Shown here piece after piece: positions 1-7,426 of a stretch of DNA of 64,000 nt. The position numbers and the translations under genes are program-made. Under the pieces are notes generated by a model. It was not told the DNA's origin. It searched no databases and saw only the letters and a list, made by a program, of their open reading frames with translations. Numbering within the stretch: the stretch's first letter is position 1; each line of letters opens with the position of its first letter. The stretch is from Pseudoxanthomonas sp. SE1 (lineage in GTDB: Bacteria; Pseudomonadota; Gammaproteobacteria; Xanthomonadales; Xanthomonadaceae): the NCBI RefSeq assembly GCF_029542205.1, contig NZ_CP113783.1, positions 487,001 through 551,000 of the forward strand, given 5' to 3'.

Positions 1-1
1 G

Positions 2-832
2 CATGGCCGGACCGATCTGCAGATCTTCCTGGAGCGCATCTACCCGCGTTGCCTGCCGCTGTCGAAGCGCAACGTGCTGGTGCCCAATCCCGAGTGGCTG
101 CTCGACAGGTGGCGTCCGCTGCTGCCGCGGTTCGACCTGGTCCTGTGCAAGACCCGGCATGCGCAGCGCATCTTCGAAGCGCGCGGATGCCCGACGGCGT
201 ACATCGGCTTCAGCAGCGAAGATCGGCGTGATGTGTCGGTGCCGCGCGAGCGCGCCTTCTTCCATCTCGCCGGCAGCAGTGCGGCCAAGGGCACCGAAGT
301 GCTGCTGACGGCATGGCGCCGGCATCCGGAGTGGCCACGGTTGACGGTCGTCCAGGCCGAGCGCCACGCGCGCCCCGGGCCGGCGGCACCGAACATCGAG
401 CACCGGATCGGCTACCTCGACGATGGTTCCTTGCGCTGGTTGCAGAACCGGCACGTATTCCATGTGTGCCCGTCGGAAGTGGAAGGATACGGGCACCATC
501 TCGTCGAAGCGATGAGTGTCGGGGCTATCGTGCTGGCCACCGATGCGGCGCCGATGAACGAGCACGTGACGCACGATCGAGGCGTGATGATCGGCGCGAG
601 ACCCGGGCATCGGCAGGGCCTGGCGCTGACCCATGACGTGACCGTTGAAGCCATTGAACAGGCCGTCGACTACGCGCTGTGCCTCACCGGACTGCAGCGC
701 GCAGCGATGGCCGAGGCAGCGCGCACGCACTACCTGGCCAGCCGCCGTCAGTTCCACGCGCGCATGCGGGCCATTGTCCCTGCGCTGATGGGCGACGCTG
801 CGCGGCGCGTGGTCGCGGATTGTGCGCCGTGA
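2..832 (+). CDS. Glycosyltransferase, GT-B type (5' end outside window)
   Basis: The frame is open from the left edge, so the true start lies upstream and only the last 276 residues are visible. They look like the donor-binding half of a family 1/4 (GT-B) glycosyltransferase, which moves a sugar from a nucleotide-sugar to an acceptor on the cytoplasmic side of the membrane. The best signal, near 476-560, is the E-x7-E type motif EVEGYGHHLVEAMSVG followed by ATDAAPMNEH. No membrane segment is seen in this part. The stop overlaps the GTG start of the sulfotransferase gene by four bases, so the two are probably co-translated and act on the same glycan. Family confidence is good; donor and acceptor are unknown. 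Confidence 0.8.
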   Translation, partial: HGRTDLQIFLERIYPRCLPLSKRNVLVPNPEWLLDRWRPLLPRFDLVLCKTRHAQRIFEARGCPTAYIGFSSEDRRDVSVPRERAFFHLAGSSAAKGTEVLLTAWRRHPEWPRLTVVQAERHARPGPAAPNIEHRIGYLDDGSLRWLQNRHVFHVCPSEVEGYGHHLVEAMSVGAIVLATDAAPMNEHVTHDRGVMIGARPGHRQGLALTHDVTVEAIEQAVDYALCLTGLQRAAMAEAARTHYLASRRQFHARMRAIVPALMGDAARRVVADCAP

Positions 833-1848
833 ACCCGCGGCGCCTGCAGCAGCACGCCCGTCTCGCGGAGGCTTTGCGCGAAGCGGCCGACCCGTCAGGG
901 CACGGCCACGTCCGGCGTCGGGTATTTCTGGTGGGATGTCCGCGCTCGGGCACGACGCTGCTTCAATCGCTGTTGCATGCGCACCGTCATATCCGGTCCC
1001 TGCCCGAAACGCACTTCCTGCCGCGGCTGCTTGGCAGCGAAGAGCATCGCCGCAGTGCTGCCGACCGGCCTCGTAGCCCCGTGGCCCTGCTGAAGTGCTG
1101 GCGACGCGAATCGCTTGCGAAGTGGGGCCTGGTCGATCCGCGTCGCGCCGCGCGCGCGTGGGCGTTCCTTCGCGAACTGGACCTTCCGGCTCACGTGCCC
1201 GATGAGGGTCGGGGGCGCCTGCGCACGCAGATGCAGGCCTTCGTCCGTACGCTGGACGCGCATGCGCTGGTCGTGCACAAGCCCGTCTGGGTGGAGAAGA
1301 CGCCGGATCACCTGTTCTACATCGATGGCCTGCGTGCGCATGTCGCCGACGCACGCTTCATACATATCGAGCGTGACGGCAGGCAGGTGGTGGGCTCGCT
1401 CTATCGCGCCGCCCGCGAGCATCCCGGTTGGAGGCCGTTCCTGTCGCTGGAGAAGTGCGTGGACCGGTGGGACACCGCGCGACAGGAAAGCGAGCGCTGG
1501 CGCGGCGATCCGCGGCACCTGCACGTGAGCTATGAAGCATTGGTGCGTGAGCCGCGCGAAAGCATGGCGCGCGTGCTGGCGTTCCTCGGGTGCGAGCCTG
1601 ACGACACGCTGTGGTCGCGCTACCGCGCGATGGCGGGCGGCCTGATCCGCGCGGACGAGCCATGGAAAACGGGCAACCTGCAGCCCCTTCGTGCCCGCGA
1701 TGCATTCGGCGACGTTCTCGATGCGTCGCAGCGCTGCTGGGTAGAGTCCGCGCTCGCCGCCCGCGCAGGCAAGCGCGCGGGCGCGCATGCGCCTGCACCC
1801 GGTGCGACGGCGCTGACACACGCCGGCATCCGCGCGCCACATGCATGA
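829..1848 (+). CDS. Sulfotransferase family protein (PAPS-dependent)
   Basis: A 339-residue protein predicted to transfer a sulfuryl group from PAPS to a sugar or other hydroxyl. The 5'-phosphosulfate loop reads CPRSGTTLLQ (residues 37-46), and a 3'-phosphate motif (ERDGRQVVGSLYR, about residue 180) follows at the expected distance. The frame is open further upstream, but the GTG at 829 forms a GTGA overlap with the glycosyltransferase stop, and the protein first looks like the family just after it. The overlap suggests a sulfated glycan made or finished by the pair. The last 35 residues are Ala/Pro-rich and low complexity. Cytoplasmic; no signal peptide. The substrate cannot be read from sequence. 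Confidence 0.82.
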   Translation: MNPRRLQQHARLAEALREAADPSGHGHVRRRVFLVGCPRSGTTLLQSLLHAHRHIRSLPETHFLPRLLGSEEHRRSAADRPRSPVALLKCWRRESLAKWGLVDPRRAARAWAFLRELDLPAHVPDEGRGRLRTQMQAFVRTLDAHALVVHKPVWVEKTPDHLFYIDGLRAHVADARFIHIERDGRQVVGSLYRAAREHPGWRPFLSLEKCVDRWDTARQESERWRGDPRHLHVSYEALVREPRESMARVLAFLGCEPDDTLWSRYRAMAGGLIRADEPWKTGNLQPLRARDAFGDVLDASQRCWVESALAARAGKRAGAHAPAPGATALTHAGIRAPHA

Positions 1849-1985
1849 GCCATGCTGCATCCCTGTTCCACCCGGCATGGAGGGACGGCGCGGTGGCCAC
1901 CCCTCTCCCACGTCCCGTTCCGTCCCTCCGTGCCGGCCCTGTGGCGACATCATCCTTCCCTTCCGTGACCCTGCGAGGAGATCCT

Positions 1986-2336
1986 TTGTCCTACGTCCCG
2001 TTCTTTCGCGGCCTGGCTCTTGCCGGAATGGCCTTCGGCCTCGCCGCCTGCTGCACGTCTCTCCCGCCGCCGCACCGTCCGCCGCCCCCGTTCGGGCCGG
2101 GCGGCCCGCCACCCCATGCGCGAGGCCATGGCGGCATGCCGCTCCCGCCCACCGATTTTGAAGAAGCGGTCGAGGCCTGCGCGGACGAACTCGATCTGCC
2201 GCCGCCATCCTCCGATGATCGACATGCACCTCCGGCATTGACCGACGACCAGCACGCGCTGCTGGATGCGTGCCTCGGGGAGCAGGGTTTCGTGCCTCGA
2301 TCCCACCCGCCCGAAGACGAAGAAGATCCGGCGTGA
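1986..2336 (+). CDS. Small predicted lipoprotein, proline-rich
   Basis: I do not recognise this 116-residue protein. A TTG start at 1986 is chosen because GAGGAG lies five bases upstream and translation then opens with a good lipoprotein signal: hydrophobic core RGLALAGMAFG and lipobox LAAC, with a second Cys directly after. The mature part is a run of Pro, Gly and His (about residues 25-55), then an acidic stretch with two Cys that could form a disulfide, and a tail rich in Asp and Glu. Probably exported and anchored in the envelope. It follows the sulfotransferase by 137 bases and precedes another unknown envelope protein. Function unknown. Confidence 0.55.
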   Translation: MSYVPFFRGLALAGMAFGLAACCTSLPPPHRPPPPFGPGGPPPHARGHGGMPLPPTDFEEAVEACADELDLPPPSSDDRHAPPALTDDQHALLDACLGEQGFVPRSHPPEDEEDPA

Positions 2337-2387
2337 TCCCATCGCCGTATCCGGACTGCGAGCGATCGCCTGCCATCATGGCCTTGC

Positions 2388-3395
2388 GTGCCACCTGAGC
2401 GTGATGTGCGTGCCTGCGTGCCAACGCAGGGGCTGACGACGGACGTGCTGGACCGCCTCATCGCAGGCGCCGCCAGCGCGGCCGTGGTGGCGCTTGCGTT
2501 GCTGGTACTGATGTCCCAGCGTCCCGTGTCGCAAGGGGAGGGAATGGAGGAGCCGTCGTTGCGGCTGCGCTTCATCACCCGTGATCGTGCGGCGGAGGAA
2601 CGACCGCCCCAGTCCACGCATACCGATGCCGCGTCACGCGGGGGTGCAGCATCGCCGGTCCATCCAGTCGCGTCTTCCGCATCGCAGGCCCCTGTAACCG
2701 CGCGACAGACAGAGCTGCGCGCCATGCTCTACGGGCGCGACGGACGCCTTCGCGTGCCCGATGGCATCGGCATGCCAGCACCTGCGCCAGGTCGGCCACC
2801 TGGCAGCGCACCCGGCGCACGGCAGGCGGATGCGCGCGGTCCATTCGATCGCATCAACCCGATCGACTATCGGGAGACCCGCTTCGATCGCGCATGGCGG
2901 GGAAAGGGCACCGCGGGCGATGTCGCACTGGAGAATGCGCATGGTTCGGTGACCGGCGGCGCGGTGAGCATACCGCTCGGCACGGGAGACCAACCCGCGC
3001 GTGCGCGACCACCCCCGTCGGTGCGCTTCAACCCCGCGCTGCACGAGCGGGTGGCGGACCTGGGCAGCGAAGCCACCGGCGATGCCTACAAGGCCGCGCC
3101 GATCGCAGAGAAGCCGGCGCCCGGGCTCGATGGCGCGGCCAGTCGGGCCATCCACGAGCAACTGGCGATCCTCGGACAGGATTTCGCCCACTGCCGGGCA
3201 TCGCTGCTCGCCGAGTTCGCACGGCCGGTGCGCCTGCACCTGTCGCAGCTCGAAGGCATCGAGTACGCCTTCGCCCACGGTGCCGATCCCGTGCGCGCCG
3301 AACACCTGTTGCCGCGTGAAGCGGACATGGCCTACACGCTGGCGTGGCGCGCCGTGTGGCACGCCCGCCAGAAACTCGCCGCGTGCAGTCGCTGA
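2388..3395 (+). CDS. Hypothetical membrane-anchored protein
   Basis: Unrecognised protein of up to 335 residues. The only membrane segment is near the N-terminus (about residues 22-42, AGAASAAVVALALLVLM), so the chain probably has a short cytoplasmic tail and a long periplasmic region. After the segment comes SLRLRFITR and a long Pro/Ala/Gly-rich linker, then a more ordered alpha-helical C-terminal part (about 240-335) with two Cys. One N-terminal helix, a linker and a compact C-terminal domain recall TonB-type proteins, but no TonB C-terminal signature is seen. The start is uncertain: GTG at 2388, 2406 and 2418 are all possible and none has a clear ribosome binding site. Confidence 0.5.
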   Translation: MPPERDVRACVPTQGLTTDVLDRLIAGAASAAVVALALLVLMSQRPVSQGEGMEEPSLRLRFITRDRAAEERPPQSTHTDAASRGGAASPVHPVASSASQAPVTARQTELRAMLYGRDGRLRVPDGIGMPAPAPGRPPGSAPGARQADARGPFDRINPIDYRETRFDRAWRGKGTAGDVALENAHGSVTGGAVSIPLGTGDQPARARPPPSVRFNPALHERVADLGSEATGDAYKAAPIAEKPAPGLDGAASRAIHEQLAILGQDFAHCRASLLAEFARPVRLHLSQLEGIEYAFAHGADPVRAEHLLPREADMAYTLAWRAVWHARQKLAACSR

Positions 3396-3420
3396 GCGCC
3401 GCGCAGCCTTTGCGTGCGCG

Positions 3421-4227
3421 CTAGGGCCCGGCGTTCTTCGCTGCACGTACGCGGGCGACGTGCTGCATGATGTCCACGAACGGCGCCACCCAGTACACGT
3501 CGGGATGGGCGGCCAGGTGCCGCAGCAATGCTTCGTGTGCGTCGCTGGAGACAGCGAGGTGGTCGCCGCCGATGCCATGGAAGGTGAAGTTGACCATCGT
3601 GCCCTTTCGCGCCGCCTCTTCGACGCGGGCGATCAGCGCTTCGCCGGTCACCTCGACCGGAACGTCGACCGGCACCGCCATCGGATCGAGTGTCGCCATG
3701 TCCTCGATCACGCCGCCCTGTCCCAGCTTGATCGCCACGAATGCCGGCGCGACGGCGTCGACATAATTGCCGTCGCGCGCCCGCGTATCTCCGCAGGGCA
3801 CGGTCATGGTCCGTTCGTGCCTGCCATCCAGCGCGGCCAGCATGACGTTCGCCAGCAGCACCTGGTCGCGCATCTGCGCCACGGTGACGCTGTCGAGATC
3901 GCGGTGTGCCTCCACCCATGCGCGATCAGGCCGGGAGCCCGAGCATTGGTGGAACAGGCTGTGGTTTCCCAGCTCGTGGCCGTTGCGTGCGGCGGACACC
4001 CACTCCTGCTGCCGCGCACGCAACGTGTCGGAGGACAGCGTCAGATAGAACGTGCCCTTCAGGCCGTGGCGGTCGAGCGCGGGAATTGCGTTGTCCAGTT
4101 GCGACGGAACCGCATCGTCGTAGGCCAGGCTCACGGCGGCACGACGTCCATCGGGCCACGCGAAAGCATCTGCGGCGGAGGTGGGTGCGCCCGGCAGCAA
4201 CAGCAACATGACAAGCAGCGGACGCAT
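3421..4227 (-). CDS. Polysaccharide deacetylase family protein (CE4-like), secreted
   Basis: A 268-residue NodB-fold protein with a signal peptide (about 1-18, MRPLLVMLLLLPGAPTSAA). Family members remove N- or O-acetyl groups from glycans using a metal held by an Asp and two His. Motif 1 is AYDDA (D37, D38) and motif 2 is NHSLFH (H89, H93), so the metal site looks intact. The usual motif 3, RxPY, is not evident; TVPCGDTR occupies that region, so activity or substrate may differ from classical members. The gene starts 24 bases after the GH30 stop on the same strand, so both are probably transcribed from the GH30 promoter and act together on a periplasmic or extracellular glycan. Confidence 0.8.
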   Translation of the reverse strand: MRPLLVMLLLLPGAPTSAADAFAWPDGRRAAVSLAYDDAVPSQLDNAIPALDRHGLKGTFYLTLSSDTLRARQQEWVSAARNGHELGNHSLFHQCSGSRPDRAWVEAHRDLDSVTVAQMRDQVLLANVMLAALDGRHERTMTVPCGDTRARDGNYVDAVAPAFVAIKLGQGGVIEDMATLDPMAVPVDVPVEVTGEALIARVEEAARKGTMVNFTFHGIGGDHLAVSSDAHEALLRHLAAHPDVYWVAPFVDIMQHVARVRAAKNAGP

Positions 4228-4251
4228 GGCGGACTCTCCTAAGCCGTGTGG

Positions 4252-5718
4252 TCAGTGCACCAGGGTCTGGATCGCGCGCGCCGGGATGGTGACCACGGCC
4301 GAGGCCTGGCCTACGTAGAAGTTGTAGGCGATCTCCTTGTCGGTGGGGTTCATCACGACCGTGGCCAGGCGTCCGTCGGGATTGGCGAAGGACGTCGCCA
4401 GCAGGGTGCTGCGGCTGGTGGCGGTGCTGACGCGACGCGCTTCGGGACGGATGAACTTCGAGAAGTGCCCGATGTAGTAGTAGCTGGGCGTGTAGATCAG
4501 CTCGCCGGTGCGTGTATCGGCGTGGAGCGGCGCGAAGCAGTAGTTGCCCACGTGATTCGGGCCACCCTTCTCGTCCAGCAGCATGTTCCAGTCGGTCCAG
4601 CCGACGGCGCCGTTGTTGAGGTCGTGGATCATCGAAGTCCCGTAGCGTTCGGCATTCGGCCAGTGCTGGTAGCGCGCCGGGTCGAACTTCTCGACCGCCG
4701 CCTCGGTGAGCAGCACCGGCTTGTCGGGAAACGCCTGCGTCACCGCCGCCACGTTGCGGTACATCGGGTCGAAGCCCGCCCAGGTCTCGTACCAGTGGAA
4801 ACCGAGGCCCCAGGCATACTTCGCTGCCTCCGGGTCGCCGAGGATCACCTGGGCGCGGTACAGCATCATGTCGCGGTTGTGGTCCCACACGATGATCTTC
4901 TTGTCGGCGTAGCCGGCCGCGTGCATGGTCGGGCCGAGGTGCTGCTTGAGGAAATCGCGCTCTTCTTCGGCCGTGTACAGCATCGACTCCCACGTCTGCG
5001 TGGCCATCGGTTCGTTCTGCACGGTGATGCCCCAGATCGGCGCCCCTTCCTTCTCGTAGGCCTGGATGAACCTGACGAAATAGTTCGCCCATGCCTGCCG
5101 GTACTCGGGCAGCAGCGCGCCGCCACGCAGCATGTGGTTGTTGGTCTTCATGAAGGCGGGCGCGCTCCATGGACTGGCGAACAAGGGCAGCTCGCCGCCG
5201 GCGGCGGCGATGGCCTGCTTGATCATCGGCAGGCGGGCCTGGCGGTCATGGTCGATCGAGAACGTCTGCAGCGCCTTGTCGCCTTCCTCGATGTAGGTGT
5301 AACTGGCCGAGCTGAAATCGGAGCTGTGGATGGTGGTGCGTGCCAGCGAGTAGCCGATCCCTTCCTGCTTGTCGTAGTACGCACGCATGAATTCGGCCTG
5401 TTTCGCAGGCGGGAGCCCGGCATAGACCTCGGCGGTCGAGTCGGTGATGGCGCCGCCGATGCCCAGCAACGACTGGAACCGCACGGCGGGGTCCACGAAG
5501 ACCGATGTCTCGACCTCCGTCAGCGTGTGCCCCGGCGTGAGCGCGACGGTGCCTGTTTCGCTGAGGCGCTGGGAGGAGCCCTGCGCGGTCGTGTAGATGG
5601 TCACCGTGGGGGCGGATGGCATGGAGGTCTCCCGGGGGGCGGCGGCACCCGCGCCCGCCATTCCGGCGGCCAGGGCCACGCCAAGCGTAATGGCGGAGAA
5701 CGATGGGGTGGAATGCAT
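4252..5718 (-). CDS. GH30-family glycoside hydrolase (glucosylceramidase-like), secreted
   Basis: A 488-residue retaining glycosidase of family GH30. The start at 5718 gives a signal peptide ending near GAGAAA (residues 23-28); the frame is open upstream but those codons lack a signal sequence. The catalytic domain begins after a linker with QSLLGIGGAITDS (82-94). The acid/base is E236 in QNEP and the nucleophile is E339 in LLTEA, the spacing expected of the family. A small beta-sandwich typical of GH30 ends the chain. Known activities include beta-glucosidase, beta-1,6-glucanase and xylanase; the exact substrate is not readable here. It is divergent from a LacI gene, and a palindromic operator sits on its predicted promoter. 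Confidence 0.9.
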   Translation of the reverse strand: MHSTPSFSAITLGVALAAGMAGAGAAAPRETSMPSAPTVTIYTTAQGSSQRLSETGTVALTPGHTLTEVETSVFVDPAVRFQSLLGIGGAITDSTAEVYAGLPPAKQAEFMRAYYDKQEGIGYSLARTTIHSSDFSSASYTYIEEGDKALQTFSIDHDRQARLPMIKQAIAAAGGELPLFASPWSAPAFMKTNNHMLRGGALLPEYRQAWANYFVRFIQAYEKEGAPIWGITVQNEPMATQTWESMLYTAEEERDFLKQHLGPTMHAAGYADKKIIVWDHNRDMMLYRAQVILGDPEAAKYAWGLGFHWYETWAGFDPMYRNVAAVTQAFPDKPVLLTEAAVEKFDPARYQHWPNAERYGTSMIHDLNNGAVGWTDWNMLLDEKGGPNHVGNYCFAPLHADTRTGELIYTPSYYYIGHFSKFIRPEARRVSTATSRSTLLATSFANPDGRLATVVMNPTDKEIAYNFYVGQASAVVTIPARAIQTLVH

Positions 5719-5780
5719 GTCGGCGCCTCGTGTGGAAGTGTGCAGCCGGCCGCCGCGTGGGGGCGTCGGATGCACGGTAG

Positions 5781-5820
5781 TTGACAGCGCTGTCATAGCG
5801 TTGCTACACCTTGCTGTCAA
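5781..5820 (-). promoter_or_regulatory. Predicted promoter and LacI-type operator of the GH30-deacetylase operon
   Basis: Read on the minus strand, TTGACA (5815-5820) is followed after 17 bases by TATGAC (5792-5797), a good sigma-70 pair. The perfect 14-base palindrome TGACAGCGCTGTCA (5782-5795), with the central CG typical of LacI-family sites, covers the -10 end and the start-site region. An almost identical palindrome overlaps the -35 box of the TonB receptor at 7318-7333. The -35 region (5805-5820) is itself a weaker match to the site. The rest of the 346-base gap up to the LacI gene shows no other gene. Expected effect: repression of GH30 and deacetylase without inducer. Confidence 0.72.
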
Positions 5821-5999
5821 CCGATTGCGCGCCGGGTGGCGGAAAACGGGATGCATGCAGCGTCCATCGCGTGCGTGCATCGGATGTGTGTTGCCGTGCA
5901 GCAACGGTTTGCGCGTGATCACCGGCACCGCAGGGTCCCACCCGTGATGGTGCGGCATGTCGTACTGATCGAGGGGCGGGTCGTGCGGTATCCAAGCAG

Positions 6000-6015
6000 C
6001 GGGCATCGCTGTCAG
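6000..6015 (+). promoter_or_regulatory. Weak LacI operator-like site ahead of the regulator gene
   Basis: CGGGCATCGCTGTCAG matches the two strong operators of this locus in its right half (CGCTGTCA) and at 11 of 16 positions overall. It lies about 50 bases before the LacI start codon, so it could serve autoregulation. The left half is degenerate, so this may be chance. Confidence 0.3.
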
Positions 6016-6064
6016 AATCCGGCGTCGTGCCGGGAGGGTGGACGAGTGGAGCAGGAGCATCCCA

Positions 6065-7075
6065 ATGCGTAGTCGGATCGAAGACGTGGCTGCGGCTGCA
6101 GGCGTGTCCATGAAGACCGTGTCGCGCGTGCTCAACAATGAGCCGAACGTCCGTGAAGAAATGCGCCAGCGGGTCATGAAGGCCGTCGACCAGCTGCAAT
6201 ACCGTCCCAATCTGTCGGCGCGCAGCCTGGCCGGGCAGCGCTCGTATGTCATCGCGCTGGTCTACAACAACCCGTCGCGCAACTACCTGATGGAGATCCA
6301 GAGCGGCATGCTGGATGCCTGCCGCGACAACCACTACAACCTGGTGCTGGCACCGGTCGGTGCGCCGAAGCAGCGCAAGGCCGACGATCTGAAGGTGGTG
6401 TTCGAGCACTTCGCGCCGGACGGCGTGGTGTTGATTCCTCCGCTGACCGACGATCCCGTGGTGCTGGAATTCCTGGAAAAGCATGAAGTTCCATTCGCCT
6501 GCATCGCGCCGAAGCATCCGGAGCACCGCATCGGCGTGATGATGGACGAGACGGCCGCCGTGCTCGAACTGATCGCCGGGCTACTGGCGCAAGGCCATCG
6601 CCGCATCGGCCACATCAAGGGTCCACCAGCGCATGGCGCGTGCCAGTGGCGCTTCAAGGGTTACAAGGACGCATTGCGTGCATCGGGGCTGGAGTACGAC
6701 GCGGAGCTGGTGGTGCAGGGCGCCTTCTCGTTCGAGTCCGGCATCGAAGCCGGCAATCGGCTGCTCGACCTGCGCCGGCCACCGACCGCGATCTTCGCGG
6801 CCAACGACGACATGGCCGCCGGCGTCATCCGCGCGGCGTGCGAGCGCGGGCTGGCGGTGCCGCGCGACATTTCGGTGTGCGGCTTCGATGACACGCCCAT
6901 CGCGCGCCACATCTATCCCGCGTTGACGACGGTGCGGCAGCCCACGTCTGAAATGGGCAGGCTGGCCACGTTGCAACTGCTGGCGCGCATCCGCACGGCG
7001 GATGCCGGGAGCATGGTGCACGTAGAACACGAAGTGCTGTTCCGCGAATCGACGCAGCCACCCGCGCGGCGCTGA
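6065..7075 (+). CDS. LacI-family transcriptional regulator
   Basis: A 336-residue regulator: DNA-binding head with helix-turn-helix (residues 3-24, RIEDVAAAAGVSMKTVSRVL), hinge helix (about 47-58, LSARSLAGQRS), then a periplasmic-binding-protein-like sugar domain (NNDM-type AANDDMAAG, and VCGFDDTPIA near the end). The ATG at 6065 is preferred over an open stretch upstream because AGGAG sits seven bases before it and the HTH begins at once. It lies between the GH30 operon and the TonB receptor, both carrying a shared CG-centred palindrome at the promoter, so it very likely represses both and responds to a sugar released from the GH30 substrate. The effector is not known. Confidence 0.9.
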   Translation: MRSRIEDVAAAAGVSMKTVSRVLNNEPNVREEMRQRVMKAVDQLQYRPNLSARSLAGQRSYVIALVYNNPSRNYLMEIQSGMLDACRDNHYNLVLAPVGAPKQRKADDLKVVFEHFAPDGVVLIPPLTDDPVVLEFLEKHEVPFACIAPKHPEHRIGVMMDETAAVLELIAGLLAQGHRRIGHIKGPPAHGACQWRFKGYKDALRASGLEYDAELVVQGAFSFESGIEAGNRLLDLRRPPTAIFAANDDMAAGVIRAACERGLAVPRDISVCGFDDTPIARHIYPALTTVRQPTSEMGRLATLQLLARIRTADAGSMVHVEHEVLFRESTQPPARR

Positions 7076-7317
7076 AGCAGGCGCATTCCTCACCGGCTAG
7101 GTCCTGGATCCCGGCGGCGCCAAGCGCGTCCGGGAAGGTGGAAGCCGTGCGCGCATTCCATACCAATAGAAAACCTTCCGTGTGGTCGAGCAGGAATTAT
7201 TTTCAGTTTCCCTGCAGCGGCACGCAGGAGAGAAAACGGTTTCAGCTGCGACGCAACATGAAGAATAGTGCTTGAAACAAGCCTTTTTCTTCAAATCACT
7301 CATCGAATCACGGAAAG

Positions 7318-7346
7318 TTGACAACGCTGTCAATCACGCGTCCAAT
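7318..7346 (+). promoter_or_regulatory. Predicted promoter and LacI-type operator of the TonB receptor gene
   Basis: TTGACA (7318-7323), a 17-base spacer and TCCAAT (7341-7346) form a plausible sigma-70 promoter 80 bases before the receptor start. The palindrome TTGACAACGCTGTCAA (7318-7333; 14 of 16 positions symmetric, central CG) covers the -35 box. It matches the GH30 operator except at one central and one edge position. The 351-base gap between the LacI and receptor genes is unusually AT-rich for this genome and holds no other gene that I can support. Confidence 0.7.
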
Positions 7347-7426
7347 TCGGCCCAATGTGAAAGGGGACAGAGGCCTCGAGCACACACACCAACGCCATTC
7401 GTGAATTTCCGGAGAGGGGAAAGTCC

